DNA of 64,000 nt from Betaproteobacteria bacterium (GCA_016868305.1 VGHK01000005.1:1-64000), one strand, 5' to 3'; numbered from the stretch's first letter, positions 28,086 to 43,540 are shown. Numbers and translations are program-made. The notes: a model not told the origin generated them from the sequence alone.

Positions 28086-28967
28086 CTACCTACTGCCTGG
28101 GATGGTCTGACGAGAAACAGTGTTAAAAACCAGAGCGCCAAGGATTAAGCCCGCACCCTGCAATGTCACCACAGTGATTACCTCGCCCCCCCATAACCAG
28201 GCCCATATGGGCCCAAGCACCACCTCAAATAGTGACAGCAGCGCAATCTCCTGGGCAGGCAGGTAACGGCTAAGCCAGACCATTAGGCTACAGGGCACCG
28301 CGAGTTGGAAGACTCCGAGAAAAGCGAGCCATGCAAGGTCAGACTCGGTTGCCCTTAACGGAAAAATTAAGGGGAGCATCAATAGCGCAGAAAAAATACC
28401 GCCGAGCATGACCGCCGGAATCAGGCTCACGCCCCCTCGAAACCGTCGCAAAAGCACCAGATTAGAGGCGGCTGCGATAGGGGTACCCAGTGCAATAACC
28501 ACCCCCAATAAGCCATCGCCACTGAGCCCCTCGCGCAGCATCCACCACAGCCCAATACCAGCCACCAGTATCGAAATTGCCGTGACCCTGGAGATCGGTT
28601 CCCCGAGAATCCAGCGAGCGAGTATCGCTGCAAACAAAGGCGCCAGGCTCACGATCAGTAAGGTATTGGTTACCGAGGTCAGCTGAATGGCCACCATAAA
28701 ACAGGTAAACATCGTGGCCCAGAAAAGCCCCGATAGCAGGCCAGGAAGTCCCATGCTGCGAACCAGGCGAACCAGCCCCACGGGGCCCTTTTGCACTGCC
28801 AAAACGAGAACCAGCGTCAGGCCACAAAAAAAACTTCGCCAGAATGTCACCTCAAAAGAGGCTGCCGACTCAAGCTGCCGCGACACCACGCCTGCAGTAC
28901 TCCATAGGGTGCAGATCAGGATCATCCAAAAAAAGCCCGACACAGAGCCGGGATTATGCATAGGCAT
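28086..28967 (-). CDS. EamA/DMT-family membrane exporter
   Basis: A 293-residue drug/metabolite-transporter protein made of two EamA repeats, about ten membrane helices. Examples are FFWMILICTLWSTAGVVSRQL, TNTLLIVSLAPLFAAILARWILGE at the end of repeat one, and EIALLSLFEVVLGPIWAWLWGGE at the end of repeat two; the ArgTrp/GlyGlu punctuation is typical. Family members export amino acids, metabolites or nucleotide sugars. It stops one base before the ATP-grasp gene, suggesting a two-gene unit. Substrate not predictable. Confidence 0.88.
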   Translation of the reverse strand: MPMHNPGSVSGFFWMILICTLWSTAGVVSRQLESAASFEVTFWRSFFCGLTLVLVLAVQKGPVGLVRLVRSMGLPGLLSGLFWATMFTCFMVAIQLTSVTNTLLIVSLAPLFAAILARWILGEPISRVTAISILVAGIGLWWMLREGLSGDGLLGVVIALGTPIAAASNLVLLRRFRGGVSLIPAVMLGGIFSALLMLPLIFPLRATESDLAWLAFLGVFQLAVPCSLMVWLSRYLPAQEIALLSLFEVVLGPIWAWLWGGEVITVVTLQGAGLILGALVFNTVSRQTIPGSR

Positions 28968-29091
28968 TTGATACTTTCTAGTGGGGGGCCGCCAGGTACC
29001 TTACTCTACAGCAAAGACTTACCCGCACAGGCTGGCCCTATCCCGGTAAAGGGCTTACCATAAGGCGCACTGTCTTCCTCAGGAGCCTGAC

Positions 29092-29352
29092 ATGGCTACA
29101 GTTTCTGCGGCAATCGCTTCGGTTCTTCTTCTTTATGGAGGATTCACTGCACAAAGATCAGCCGACCCATTGCTGCTCATCCAATCTCAGGCAAAAGCCA
29201 GTAAGAGTATGAACTGCCACATTGCCAGTCGCGATCCCAATCGGGACAACACTCGAATCAAGTGCCTCTACAAATGTCCCAACGGCAAAACAGAGGCAGA
29301 GGTTATCCCCAAAGGCTCGTCCTGCCCTGCCTATATCAATGTTCCCCAATAG
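29092..29352 (+). CDS. Small Cys-containing exported protein, unknown function
   Basis: An 86-residue ORF with AGGAG in front of its ATG. The N-terminus (MATVSAAIASVLLLYGGFTAQ) is short and hydrophobic like a signal peptide. The rest has four cysteines (MNCHIASR, KCLYKCPNG, SSCPAYIN) that could form two disulfides in the periplasm. No family is recognised. It lies 17 bp before the tautomerase gene on the same strand and may share its transcript. Confidence 0.6.
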   Translation: MATVSAAIASVLLLYGGFTAQRSADPLLLIQSQAKASKSMNCHIASRDPNRDNTRIKCLYKCPNGKTEAEVIPKGSSCPAYINVPQ

Positions 29353-29369
29353 CTATCAAGGACCCCACT

Positions 29370-29560
29370 ATGCCCACTATTCGTGTAGAAATGTTTGAAG
29401 GCCGTACCGAAGACCAGAAGCGCGAGTATGCCAAGGCCCTCACCGAGATCACCACCAAGATTCTCGGGGGTAGCCCGGAGTCGGTTGATATTCTTTTTTA
29501 TGAACTACCCGCGCGCCACTGGGCCACTGGCGGCGAACTCTGGAGCGATAAACAGAAATA

Positions 29561-29561
<1 letters not shown>
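29370..29561 (+). CDS. 4-oxalocrotonate tautomerase-family protein
   Basis: A 63-residue protein that after Met removal begins with Pro (MPTIRVEMFEGRTEDQKREY), the catalytic base of this family. The motif GGSPESVDILFYELPARHWATGG corresponds to the oligomer and active-site loop (quoted length kept to the relevant stretch ESVDILFYELPARHW). The family interconverts enol and keto forms of 2-oxoacids. The tracked ORF starts at 29262; I start at the ATG 29370. Its stop overlaps the start of the indolepyruvate oxidoreductase (TAATG), so a role in tautomerising aryl-pyruvates for that enzyme is plausible but inferred. Confidence 0.88.
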
Positions 29562-35339
<5,778 letters not shown>

Positions 35340-35365
35340 TTATTTAAAACATCGAGCCTGGGCCA

Positions 35366-35402
35366 ATTCTTTATGGCTATGGAATAGATAGCCTGAGCCT
35401 TT
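35366..35402. promoter_or_regulatory. OxyR-like operator
   Basis: The OxyR tetramer consensus is four ATAG/CTAT quarters with 7-bp spacers. Here ATTC, CTAT, ATAG and CTTT occur with exactly N7 between each, 13 of 16 positions matching, and the central pair CTAT-N7-ATAG is perfect. The site lies between divergent katG and the UPF0126-like gene, so it could serve either; katG is the expected target. Confidence 0.6.
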
Positions 35403-35428
35403 CGGCTCAGCCCCAGGTACTCCTCTAT

Positions 35429-35857
35429 ATGAACGCCTCTGTAATCGGTGCAGCCCTTTATGCTGTGGAAGTTATTGGAATTGCGGCCTTTGCCCTGTCA
35501 GGCATCATCGAAGCGGCCCGGCGTCGCATGGATGCCGTTGGCGTAACTGCGGTTGCTGGCCTGGCGGCATTCGGCGGCGGCACCCTACGCGACTTTCTAC
35601 TTGATCGCCGGCCGCTCTTTTGGGTGGAACATAGCGAACTACTCTGGCTGGTACTTGCGCTCGCACTGGGCTCGCTCATTTTTCTCAGGGGTAGGCACTT
35701 AGCACTTACCGAACGGGCTATGCAGCTGCCCGATGCCATCGGACTCGGACTTGAGCAATGGCTCTGCCTGCTACTGGGCGCATCCTCAGCCACCTTGATG
35801 CGCGTGGCGGCAGTGCTTCGTGACTGGCGTATTCCCCAGTGGAAGACTGAGCAGTAA
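35429..35857 (+). pseudogene. UPF0126/TRIC-type channel protein with internal deletion
   Basis: The family (E. coli YadS/YicG) has ~205 residues, two three-helix repeats and a seventh helix. This 142-residue protein keeps repeat one intact (AFALSGIIEAARRRMDAVGV, FGGGTLRDFLL, PLFWVEHSELLW) and the start of repeat two (LPDAIGLGL). It then jumps to a segment resembling the family C-terminus (LMRVAAVLRDWRIPQW). About 60-65 residues, including the second GGxxRD motif, are missing while the frame stays open. It is therefore probably an inactive, internally deleted gene, though an assembly error or a functional half-protein cannot be excluded. Five bp separate its end from the convergent MFS gene. 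Confidence 0.7.
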
Positions 35858-35862
35858 GAAAG

Positions 35863-37053
35863 CTAACCAGACTCTTGCACAAGGGAATCTTTCTGTCGGC
35901 CCCGCAGCATGCCTAGCAATACGCTTCCCACAACCATGGTAGCCGCGGCCCAAATAAGCCCCACGCGGTAATCGCCCGTTTTCTCTGCCAAGAGCCCCGT
36001 CGCTGCGGGGGCGAGAATCTGGGCTAGCCCATAGGCCAGCGTCATCTTGCCCATCATCTTTGCAGGACGCGTTGGGTAGTAGCGCCCGGCCATGGTGAGT
36101 ACAAGACTCACCATGCCAACGAAGGTAGCACCAAAGATAACCGCGCCCACAAGATTGGTCACCAGGCCATGCGAGAACACGGGTGTGAGTATCCCCAGAA
36201 CCTGCAAAAGGGCCGCGAGAATCAGTGCATCAAGGGTGCCAATACGGCGGGCAACGAGATCCCAGACAATACAGGCGGGGGCAGCACCAACCCCTATCGC
36301 AATAAACGCAATATTTCCCATCGCATCGAGACCCGCAAGGCGGTTTACGATAGCGACAATAAAGGTGGTGCTCACCACAAAGCCCACGCCTGCACAAAAA
36401 TAGGCAGCCATAAACAATCGCAGCGCAGCGACTGATGGCGGACGGTCTTCGAGTCTTTGGCCTGTCTGATCAAAGGGGCTGGTGTCTACAGTGGGAAACC
36501 AGGCTAGGCTGGGTATAAGAAGCACCAGGGCAATAGCCGTAAAGACATACCATTGCGCCTGCCAGTCGAAGCCAGGGCTGAGACCCTCGACTACCACGGC
36601 AGCGCCGATCATGCCGAGCCCAATGCCACTAAAATGAAATCCCAGTTCGCTACGCAGGTTGTGGCGTATGAGCCAGTTTAAGATTAGCCCGGTTCCCAGC
36701 AGCATTCCCGCTGTTCCGCTCAGCCCCGCCAGAAACCGTGCCAGCATCCAGAGCACAAGGTTTTCGCTCATCCCCATCATAGCGGTACTGACCACGGCCA
36801 TGACCAGGCCCCAACGAAAGAGTCGCATCTTGAAATGCAGGTCGGTAACGACAAAGGCCACCAGAGCCCCCGTAAGGTAGCCCGCATAGTTTATGGCGGC
36901 CAGCCAGCCCGCTTCCGCGATACCCAGGCCCGCCTGTTCCTGCATAAGTGGCAGCAGCGGTGTGTATGCAAACCTTGCGACGCCAAGCGTCAGCAGTAAC
37001 GAGAAAATTCCCGCCGACAAAACCTGAAACCGACTAAGCGACGAGCTTGCCAT
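35863..37053 (-). CDS. MFS transporter, YbfB/YjiJ family
   Basis: A 396-residue major facilitator protein with about twelve hydrophobic segments. The opening ILTLGVARFAYTPLLPLMQ-like stretch (seen as LTLGVARFAYTPLLPLM) and AGWLAAINYAGYLTGAL are hallmarks of the YbfB/YjiJ group, whose substrates are mostly unknown. The segment LNWLIRHNLRSELGFHFSGIG is also typical. It is monocistronic, between a degraded TRIC gene and a dehydrogenase gene on the same strand 54 bp upstream. Confidence 0.88.
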   Translation of the reverse strand: MASSSLSRFQVLSAGIFSLLLTLGVARFAYTPLLPLMQEQAGLGIAEAGWLAAINYAGYLTGALVAFVVTDLHFKMRLFRWGLVMAVVSTAMMGMSENLVLWMLARFLAGLSGTAGMLLGTGLILNWLIRHNLRSELGFHFSGIGLGMIGAAVVVEGLSPGFDWQAQWYVFTAIALVLLIPSLAWFPTVDTSPFDQTGQRLEDRPPSVAALRLFMAAYFCAGVGFVVSTTFIVAIVNRLAGLDAMGNIAFIAIGVGAAPACIVWDLVARRIGTLDALILAALLQVLGILTPVFSHGLVTNLVGAVIFGATFVGMVSLVLTMAGRYYPTRPAKMMGKMTLAYGLAQILAPAATGLLAEKTGDYRVGLIWAAATMVVGSVLLGMLRGRQKDSLVQESG

Positions 37054-37107
37054 GACACGTTATCTTACAGTGGAGGCGGGTTGCCCCACTTCAGACCGCA
37101 CTCCGCG

Positions 37108-37998
37108 CTAACGTGCGATGCCGTTGCGCCTTTCCATGACCGCGCACACCGAAGCGGTGTCCTGCATCTCAAACCCCTGGGCTATCGCCTGCTCGTGCAC
37201 CTGTGCCGCAATACGAAAAAGAGGGGTGTCCGCGCCAAGGGCATCTAGGTAGGCCCCAATAATCGATAAGTCCTTGTGCATCAGGCGGTGGGTTGCAGAA
37301 AGCCCCGTGAGGTAATCACCGGCCACCATCATCGGCCCGCGTACCTCAAAAATACGCGAGCTTCCTGCCCCGCCATAGACTGCCTTATAGGCTGATTCCG
37401 GGGTAACTCCCGCCTTCTGGGCAAATGCGAACGCTTCGGCAGCAGAGACGTTATGAATCGCAACCAACAAATTGGCGACATACTTCATCTTTGAACCGTT
37501 TCCAAAATCACCCAGGCAATGGGTGAGTCTGCCTATGGCCGAAAACGCAGGCACCATGCGCGCGATACCCGACTCCTCGCCGCTGGCATAGACGATCAGA
37601 TCTCCTTTAACGGCCTGTGCACCGGTACCACTCACGGGGCAGTCAAGCAGCATGCCTCCGGCTGCCTGCAGGATGTCGCGCGCCTGCTGTTTGTCGGTCA
37701 TCGCCAGGGTACAGGTATCCGCGACCACTACCTCGGAGATGCGCTCCCCCATTGCAGCCAATTCCATTGCAACATCATGCAGTGCCTGCGGACTGGGCAG
37801 AGAGGTGATGATTTCGTTGGCCCGCCGCGCAACATCGGCACTCGACTTGGCCAACTGCATGCCCTCCCCGGCCAAAACAGACGCCTTAGCGGAGTCAACA
37901 TCGAAACCGACAACCTGGAACTGGTTTTTCAGGAGATTTCGCACATAGGAGGAACCCATGATTCCCAGGCCAATCACCCCAACGATCTGCTTCGGCAT
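37108..37998 (-). CDS. NAD(P)-dependent beta-hydroxyacid dehydrogenase
   Basis: A 296-residue member of the 3-hydroxyisobutyrate/tartronate-semialdehyde dehydrogenase family. The nucleotide fold opens with VGVIGLGIMGSSYVRNLL. The substrate motif is LLDCPVSGTGAQA and the catalytic lysine sits in NGSKMKYVANLLVA. The tracked start is a TTG (38043); I prefer the ATG at 37998, right before the Rossmann motif as in homologues. It is divergent from the 2-oxoglutarate-oxygenase-like gene, so the two could act on the same small carboxylate. Exact substrate unknown. Confidence 0.88.
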   Translation of the reverse strand: MPKQIVGVIGLGIMGSSYVRNLLKNQFQVVGFDVDSAKASVLAGEGMQLAKSSADVARRANEIITSLPSPQALHDVAMELAAMGERISEVVVADTCTLAMTDKQQARDILQAAGGMLLDCPVSGTGAQAVKGDLIVYASGEESGIARMVPAFSAIGRLTHCLGDFGNGSKMKYVANLLVAIHNVSAAEAFAFAQKAGVTPESAYKAVYGGAGSSRIFEVRGPMMVAGDYLTGLSATHRLMHKDLSIIGAYLDALGADTPLFRIAAQVHEQAIAQGFEMQDTASVCAVMERRNGIAR

Positions 37999-38179
37999 AT
38001 CCAAGTCGTATCCTTCCAGAAAAAACCTTGCCCCTCGGGGCAATTCATGACTTAATCGCTAAGAACTTATTGGCAAGACCCTGAAAAGTCATCAGACTCA
38101 CCAATGCGCTTATTGATCGAAAGATTAATTTCGCGCATAGTGCAATGCTACGCCTACTAAAACATGCAAGGAGACAAAC

Positions 38180-39262
38180 ATGGGAGATATTCGGGAAATC
38201 ACTGCCCTGGACACGGCACACGGTCAGGATGCGCGGGCTGCAAACACCGACCACAGGGCCATCCCAGTCGTCGATCTCGGGCCCCTCATGCGCGGAGAGC
38301 CAGGGGCTGCAACCTGCATCGCGTCAGACTGGCGGCATACCTGTGAGAACCTAGGGTTTTTCTGCATCGTAAACCACGGCATCGACAAAGCCCTAATTGA
38401 CGACATGGAGCGGCAGTCACGGCGCTTCCATGATGCCCTTAGCATTGATCAGAAAATGGCGGTTCAGGTCACCCGAGATCAAAAGGGCTTCGTGCCGTCA
38501 AAGGCCACCATCATTACCCACTCGTCTTATCACGCACATACCAAGCTTGACAGCGTCGAGTGCTTTGTCGTGGCTACCGACTTCCCCGCCGAACATCCCG
38601 AGGTTCAAAAGGGTACGCAGTTCTATGGCCCCACTCCCTGGCCCAACGAAGACGATCTTCCCGGATTTCGTAAATCGGTCAGCCAATATATGAAGGCTAT
38701 TAAGGCTCTGGGTGTACGACTGCTCCCGGTCTGGGAAGAGGCGCTAAATCTGCAACCGGGATTTTTCAAGCCTTTCTTTACCGACCCCTACTGCTATCTT
38801 CGTATCGCAAAGTACCCCAAGGTCGACTTTGTACAGAACAATGAGTTTGGGCTCGGCGCCCATGCCGACACCGGGTTCATGACATTTCTACCCCCCGCTC
38901 GAGAGGCGGGTCTTCAGATTCTCGACACCGATAAGAAGTGGTTCTGGCCCATCGTACCCAAAGACGCAATCATCGTAAACACCGGGCAATTTCTAGCGCG
39001 CTGGTCCAACGAACGGTTCCGCGCAACGCCCCACCGTGTCTTGCCACCAAAAGACAACGATCGCTATTCGTTTGCCTGCTTTGTCAATACCAACCTAGAG
39101 GCAGTTGCGGAGTGTCTGCCCAGTTGCCTTCCCAAAGACGCGCCACCCAAATACCCGGCGCAGAGCTATTGGTCATTTTTTGAGTGGTACATGAAACGCA
39201 CCTATGTGCACTACAGCGACTTCACCGATTCCGCCGCAGAGAAGGAAAATGCCACAGGCTAG
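38180..39262 (+). CDS. 2-oxoglutarate/Fe(II)-dependent oxygenase, isopenicillin N synthase-like
   Basis: A 360-residue non-haem iron oxygenase. The N-terminal DIOX_N part is VVDLGPLMRGE...LGFFCIVNHGID. The iron triad is visible as AHADTGF (His and Asp near 228-230) and ATPHRV (His near 284), with the Arg of RYSFACFVN for 2-oxoglutarate. AAGGAG precedes the ATG by six bases. Fungal and bacterial homologues hydroxylate or desaturate diverse small molecules, so the substrate cannot be assigned. The 3' end overlaps the RND pump gene by 41 bp in convergent orientation. Confidence 0.9.
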   Translation: MGDIREITALDTAHGQDARAANTDHRAIPVVDLGPLMRGEPGAATCIASDWRHTCENLGFFCIVNHGIDKALIDDMERQSRRFHDALSIDQKMAVQVTRDQKGFVPSKATIITHSSYHAHTKLDSVECFVVATDFPAEHPEVQKGTQFYGPTPWPNEDDLPGFRKSVSQYMKAIKALGVRLLPVWEEALNLQPGFFKPFFTDPYCYLRIAKYPKVDFVQNNEFGLGAHADTGFMTFLPPAREAGLQILDTDKKWFWPIVPKDAIIVNTGQFLARWSNERFRATPHRVLPPKDNDRYSFACFVNTNLEAVAECLPSCLPKDAPPKYPAQSYWSFFEWYMKRTYVHYSDFTDSAAEKENATG

Positions 39263-42200
39263 TGGGCAGCCCCTTGGGGGCTGCCCTAGGCCGCATGAAC
39301 AGCAGATATAGAAGCGGCACTACGAAAAGCGTCAAAAGAGTCGAGACCGCGAGGCCCCAGACAATACTTGCTGCAACCGGCCCCCAGAGAAGACTCTTTC
39401 CTCCAAGCCCAAAGGCAAGTGAAAAGAGCCCGGCAATTGTGGTGGTGGCGGTAATCAGAACCGGAACGACTCGTCTGCGCCCTGCCCCAATAACCGCATG
39501 AGTTGCCGACAGGCCTGCGACAAGTCGGGTATTTGCGGCATCGATGAGCACGATGGCCGAATTCACAGCAATACCGCACAAGGCGATAACGCCATACAGG
39601 GTGTAGAGCGATAAGGGATTTTGTGAGATTGCAAGGCCGTAGGCCACCCCCGTAAAGGCCAAGGGTACCGACACCAAGACCATCAAAGGCTGCCAGTAAC
39701 TTTTAAACTGGGCTGCCAAAATGAGATAGATCAGGCCGATTCCCAAGAGAAACAACGACTGCATGGCCGCTAGGCTCTCTTCGATGTCTTCAAGTTCCCC
39801 GGAGAAATCAAGGTCAATTCCCGGATGCTGACCACGAATCTTGTCCCATTCCTGCGCGATAAACTGGTTCGCAGCCCTGGTGTCGGTCTGGTCTTTGTCC
39901 AGGTTGGCCTCTACCGTCACGGTACGTCTTAGGTTGTAATGCCGGATAGCGCCTCGGCCGGGCACTACGTCGGCCTCAACCATATCCCCGAGTCGGGCCA
40001 GCCCGCCCCCGGGCAAGGCTATCTGCTGGGTCAGCAGGTCCTCAAGACCCCGGCGCACCGGGTCGCCCGGGACCGAGTCGGCAGACCGAATTCGCAGGGC
40101 AATCCGATCGCCCTCATCACGCGTAAACGACAAGACCTCGCCATCCACACTAAGCCGCACCAGTCGCGCGAGCTGGGCCGCAGACAGCCCCATCTGCTGA
40201 AGGGCCTGGGTATCCGCAACCAGCTGCAGCTGCGGCCGGCCTGGCTGCCCATCATCCTGTATATCGGTAGCCCCAGGCACCCTGCGGACAATGTCTTTGA
40301 CCGCAGCAACCGCCGCCTCTATTTCAGGGAAACGATCACCCCTAACCTTTACGTTAATGGGCTTTCCCGAAGGCGGACCACCCGAGATCACCGTAAAGCT
40401 TTTGTTCGCCCGACCCGGCAGAGCCTCGATAGCGCTACGCATCTCTTCAACAACCACCTGAACATCCCGCGAGGCCTCCGATCGAGGCTGCAGGGAGACA
40501 GTGACCTGGCCATAGGCATCTCCCCAGATCTGCTCGGTATCGGTGAACTTCAAGCCGGCCGTTGCGGTTACCGCGCGTGCCTCTAGTCCCGGGCCGACTC
40601 CTGCAAGCTGACGACGTACCGCCTGTTCGACCGCTTCCGTCTCTGCGAGGGTCTCATACAAGGTGGCATCGGCAGGCATGTCTACATTTACATAGAAAAG
40701 ACGAATAGGATCAAAGGCAAAAAACTGTACGCGCACCAGTCCGGTTACCACCAGCCCTACCGCGAGGGCCAGACTCGCCAGGGCCGCAACCGCGGAGGCC
40801 TTTGGCCGCCGTAAGACCTTAACCAGAAGCTGACCATACCGAAGGCGTAGCATCCGATTGAATCGAACCCGCCAGGCAGGATGACTCGTCAGAGCGAGCG
40901 ATCCCGGTGCCGGGCGAGACACCCCCAACGACGAGACGTGCACCGGAGCAATCCAGAATGCCTCGGCAAGTGAGATTAAAAGCGCTAGCGTGACCACAAA
41001 AGGGATCACAAACATAAACTTTCCAACAATTCCCGGAAGCAGCATCAATGGCAAAAACGCCGCAATAGTGGTCACCACAGACGCAAGCACCGGTTTCCAT
41101 ACCTCAGCCACGGCATCGATGCTCGCCTGCACCGCCTGGGCACCGCGCATGATCCGATAATAAATCGCCTCGACAATCACCACGGCATCGTCAACGATCA
41201 TACCCAGTGCAATGACCACACCCAGCAGTACTGAGACATTCAGGGTGTAGCCTAAGGCACCGAGTACCGCGAAAGAACCTAGCAGAGAAAACGGGATACC
41301 CAGGGCCACGATCACACTGATCCGAGCACCCAGAAATAGCCAACAGACTGCCAATACAAGCAGCATGCCCAGTAAGGCATTACGCTGCATCACATCGATA
41401 GCCTCGCGGGTAGGCACAGTCTGGTCATCGGTGAGTACCAGCGAAAGACCCTGAGCCTTGAGCTGCTCATTCTGTAAGGCAATGTAGCCATCCAGACGCT
41501 CGACTAGGTGCAGCGTATTTACACGCGACTTCTTGGTAACAGAATACAAAATAGCGGTCTGCCCGTCTGAGGAGGCTAGTTGCTCTGCAGGCGCCCGTGA
41601 CCGCTCCACCCGGGCAACATCGCCCAGCCTAACCGACTGCGCGAGGCGAGAGCCAGATGCCCCCGCGACGGCGATGCGCAGTTCTGCCAAGGCCTGTGGA
41701 TCGGTCTGTACACCCTTAAGGCTTACTACCCATGCGCCATCCTGCGTAGTCAGGCTTCCGGCAGCAGTATCCCTCCAGTATCCAGATAAAGCGTCACCAA
41801 GATCCAGCACCGTAAGCCCGCGAGCCGCTAATGCCTGGGGGCTGGGGCTTACCAAAACCTCCGCGTCGCGTAACCCCGAGGCGAAGACACGATCCACCCC
41901 TTTGATGCGCTCAATATCCGTTTTGATCCGGCGGGCATTGCGTCTGAGAACCTCATCGTCGGCCTGTCCCGTGAGCATGAGCGAGGCTGTGGGAAAGCCA
42001 TTGGAGGTCGTGATCTCCGTCACTACAGGGTCTTTAACCTCTCGGGGCAGTTCGCTACCTGTCTTATTCTGAATCTCCCGCCGAAGATCATTCATCCGCT
42101 TATCAAAGGCTGCGTCAGATAACTCCTGAAAACGAACAAGAAGTGTGGCTACTCCTTCGCGCGCAGTTGATAAGACAAACCGGATATCGGAAACATTGCT

Positions 42201-42413
42201 GATCGCGTCTTCCAGGGGGTTCACCACCAGGCGCTCGACATCCTCGGCACTCGCGCCTGGCATATTTGCGCTGATCGCAACCCAGTTAAAGTTGATCTCG
42301 GGATCCTGCTCTCGGGGCATCGATAGAAAACTCATCAGCCCAAGAAGCAGCACGACCACAAAGGCAATATTGGCCAGTGGTCGGTTACTGAGAAGCGCCT
42401 GAAAGAAGGTCAC
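39222..42413 (-). CDS. RND-family efflux pump, inner-membrane transporter
   Basis: A 1063-residue AcrB/HAE-type resistance-nodulation-division transporter. It has the N-terminal helix (PLANIAFVVVLLLGLMSF), two large periplasmic loops and the proton-relay aspartates in GMIVDDAVVIVEAIYYR. A second-half transmembrane segment NSAIVLIDAANTRL replaces the usual GLVTKNAILLVE wording. It begins 29 bp after the adaptor gene on the same strand. No TolC-like outer-membrane component is in the window, so an outside partner is needed. Substrate range unknown. Confidence 0.93.
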   Translation of the reverse strand: MTFFQALLSNRPLANIAFVVVLLLGLMSFLSMPREQDPEINFNWVAISANMPGASAEDVERLVVNPLEDAISNVSDIRFVLSTAREGVATLLVRFQELSDAAFDKRMNDLRREIQNKTGSELPREVKDPVVTEITTSNGFPTASLMLTGQADDEVLRRNARRIKTDIERIKGVDRVFASGLRDAEVLVSPSPQALAARGLTVLDLGDALSGYWRDTAAGSLTTQDGAWVVSLKGVQTDPQALAELRIAVAGASGSRLAQSVRLGDVARVERSRAPAEQLASSDGQTAILYSVTKKSRVNTLHLVERLDGYIALQNEQLKAQGLSLVLTDDQTVPTREAIDVMQRNALLGMLLVLAVCWLFLGARISVIVALGIPFSLLGSFAVLGALGYTLNVSVLLGVVIALGMIVDDAVVIVEAIYYRIMRGAQAVQASIDAVAEVWKPVLASVVTTIAAFLPLMLLPGIVGKFMFVIPFVVTLALLISLAEAFWIAPVHVSSLGVSRPAPGSLALTSHPAWRVRFNRMLRLRYGQLLVKVLRRPKASAVAALASLALAVGLVVTGLVRVQFFAFDPIRLFYVNVDMPADATLYETLAETEAVEQAVRRQLAGVGPGLEARAVTATAGLKFTDTEQIWGDAYGQVTVSLQPRSEASRDVQVVVEEMRSAIEALPGRANKSFTVISGGPPSGKPINVKVRGDRFPEIEAAVAAVKDIVRRVPGATDIQDDGQPGRPQLQLVADTQALQQMGLSAAQLARLVRLSVDGEVLSFTRDEGDRIALRIRSADSVPGDPVRRGLEDLLTQQIALPGGGLARLGDMVEADVVPGRGAIRHYNLRRTVTVEANLDKDQTDTRAANQFIAQEWDKIRGQHPGIDLDFSGELEDIEESLAAMQSLFLLGIGLIYLILAAQFKSYWQPLMVLVSVPLAFTGVAYGLAISQNPLSLYTLYGVIALCGIAVNSAIVLIDAANTRLVAGLSATHAVIGAGRRRVVPVLITATTTIAGLFSLAFGLGGKSLLWGPVAASIVWGLAVSTLLTLFVVPLLYLLFMRPRAAPKGLPTSLWHFPSLRRNR

Positions 42414-42442
42414 GTGCGGGCTGCGATCTCTCGCGTACGGAG

Positions 42443-43540
42443 TTAAGGCTGAACGCGCACGAGACCGGCATCCACTTGCTGGCCATCCTGCAGACTATCC
42501 TGACCCCGCACCACTACAAGCGAGCCGGCTTCTAAGCCTGCGACCTTATCAAGCCCTGCAGGCCGCCCCTCCTGCGCAAACGGTAATGGTACAAAGCGCA
42601 CGATGTACGACTGCGCCGTTTTGCTCAGCACGAAAATTCCCAGAGCCGACCCGCGACGAACCAATACTGCGCGGGGTATCTCCGACTGAGCGCCCTTCCA
42701 GACAAGCTTCCCCGTGACACCCGATAGCGGGCGTTGACCAGCGGGAAGCAGACCGAGGCGCACCGTCTGGGCTCGCGAAGGCATCAGGGCAACATCACTA
42801 ATGCGAAGAATGCGCAGCTGCGACTCCCCCGAGGCCCACCGAAATACGATCGAACGGGCGGCTCTGAGGCTCTGCACCTGTTCTGCGGAAAGGCGGGCCT
42901 CAACCTCCACAGAAACCGGGTCTGAGAGTAAAAAGGCGACCGAACCTGCTGCAAGGGTCTCTCCTTTCTGGGCAAATCGCTCCAGTACCACTCCCGCGAA
43001 GGGCGCATGCAATACGGTCTTCTCAATTGCCCGCTGAGCAAGGTTTGCTCGGGCATTTGCCGCAGCAAAATCGGACTGGGCAAGCGCCCTTTCTGTTGCC
43101 CTTTGCAAGAGCGCCTCTTGCGAGAAAAAGCCTTGGGCCACCAGCCCTTCGGCTCTTTTGTACTGTGCATCGGCAAGCGCCAGCCGGGCTTGGGCGGCCT
43201 CGACCTGTGCCTTCGCCTGGGCAAGGTCAAGCTGGGCATCTCGGTCATCTAAAGACAACAACCGATCGCCCTTCTGAACCCGACTACCGACATCTGCATG
43301 CCAGTCACGCACCACCCCCGCAGACTCAACCGCAAGCCGGGCGGCATTGAGCGACATGACTTCTGCAAAAGCATCGTGTTCGGAAGTCTGCACGACTCGC
43401 GAAAGACGATCGACCTGCAAGGCAACGCCGGTGGCCACCTGGGTCGGGCCAGAGGCATAGGTTTGGCTCGAGGGCGAGGCACTGACGATCAGAAACGCAG
43501 ACGATAAAGCCTGCGCAATACGCCGTATGGGAAAAGTCAT
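42443..43540 (-). CDS. RND efflux periplasmic adaptor (HlyD/MFP family)
   Basis: The membrane-fusion partner linking the RND pump to an outer-membrane channel. A signal peptide (RRIAQALSSAFLIVSASP) is followed by the lipoyl-like half motif VRDWHADVGSRVQKGDRLLSL, a long Ala/Gln-rich coiled-coil hairpin (~115-175) and the second lipoyl part HAPFAGVVLERFAQKGETL. The start is set at the ATG 43540; the tracked 43642 would add a non-signal leader. The pump gene follows by 29 bp, making a two-gene operon. Confidence 0.92.
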   Translation of the reverse strand: MTFPIRRIAQALSSAFLIVSASPSSQTYASGPTQVATGVALQVDRLSRVVQTSEHDAFAEVMSLNAARLAVESAGVVRDWHADVGSRVQKGDRLLSLDDRDAQLDLAQAKAQVEAAQARLALADAQYKRAEGLVAQGFFSQEALLQRATERALAQSDFAAANARANLAQRAIEKTVLHAPFAGVVLERFAQKGETLAAGSVAFLLSDPVSVEVEARLSAEQVQSLRAARSIVFRWASGESQLRILRISDVALMPSRAQTVRLGLLPAGQRPLSGVTGKLVWKGAQSEIPRAVLVRRGSALGIFVLSKTAQSYIVRFVPLPFAQEGRPAGLDKVAGLEAGSLVVVRGQDSLQDGQQVDAGLVRVQP

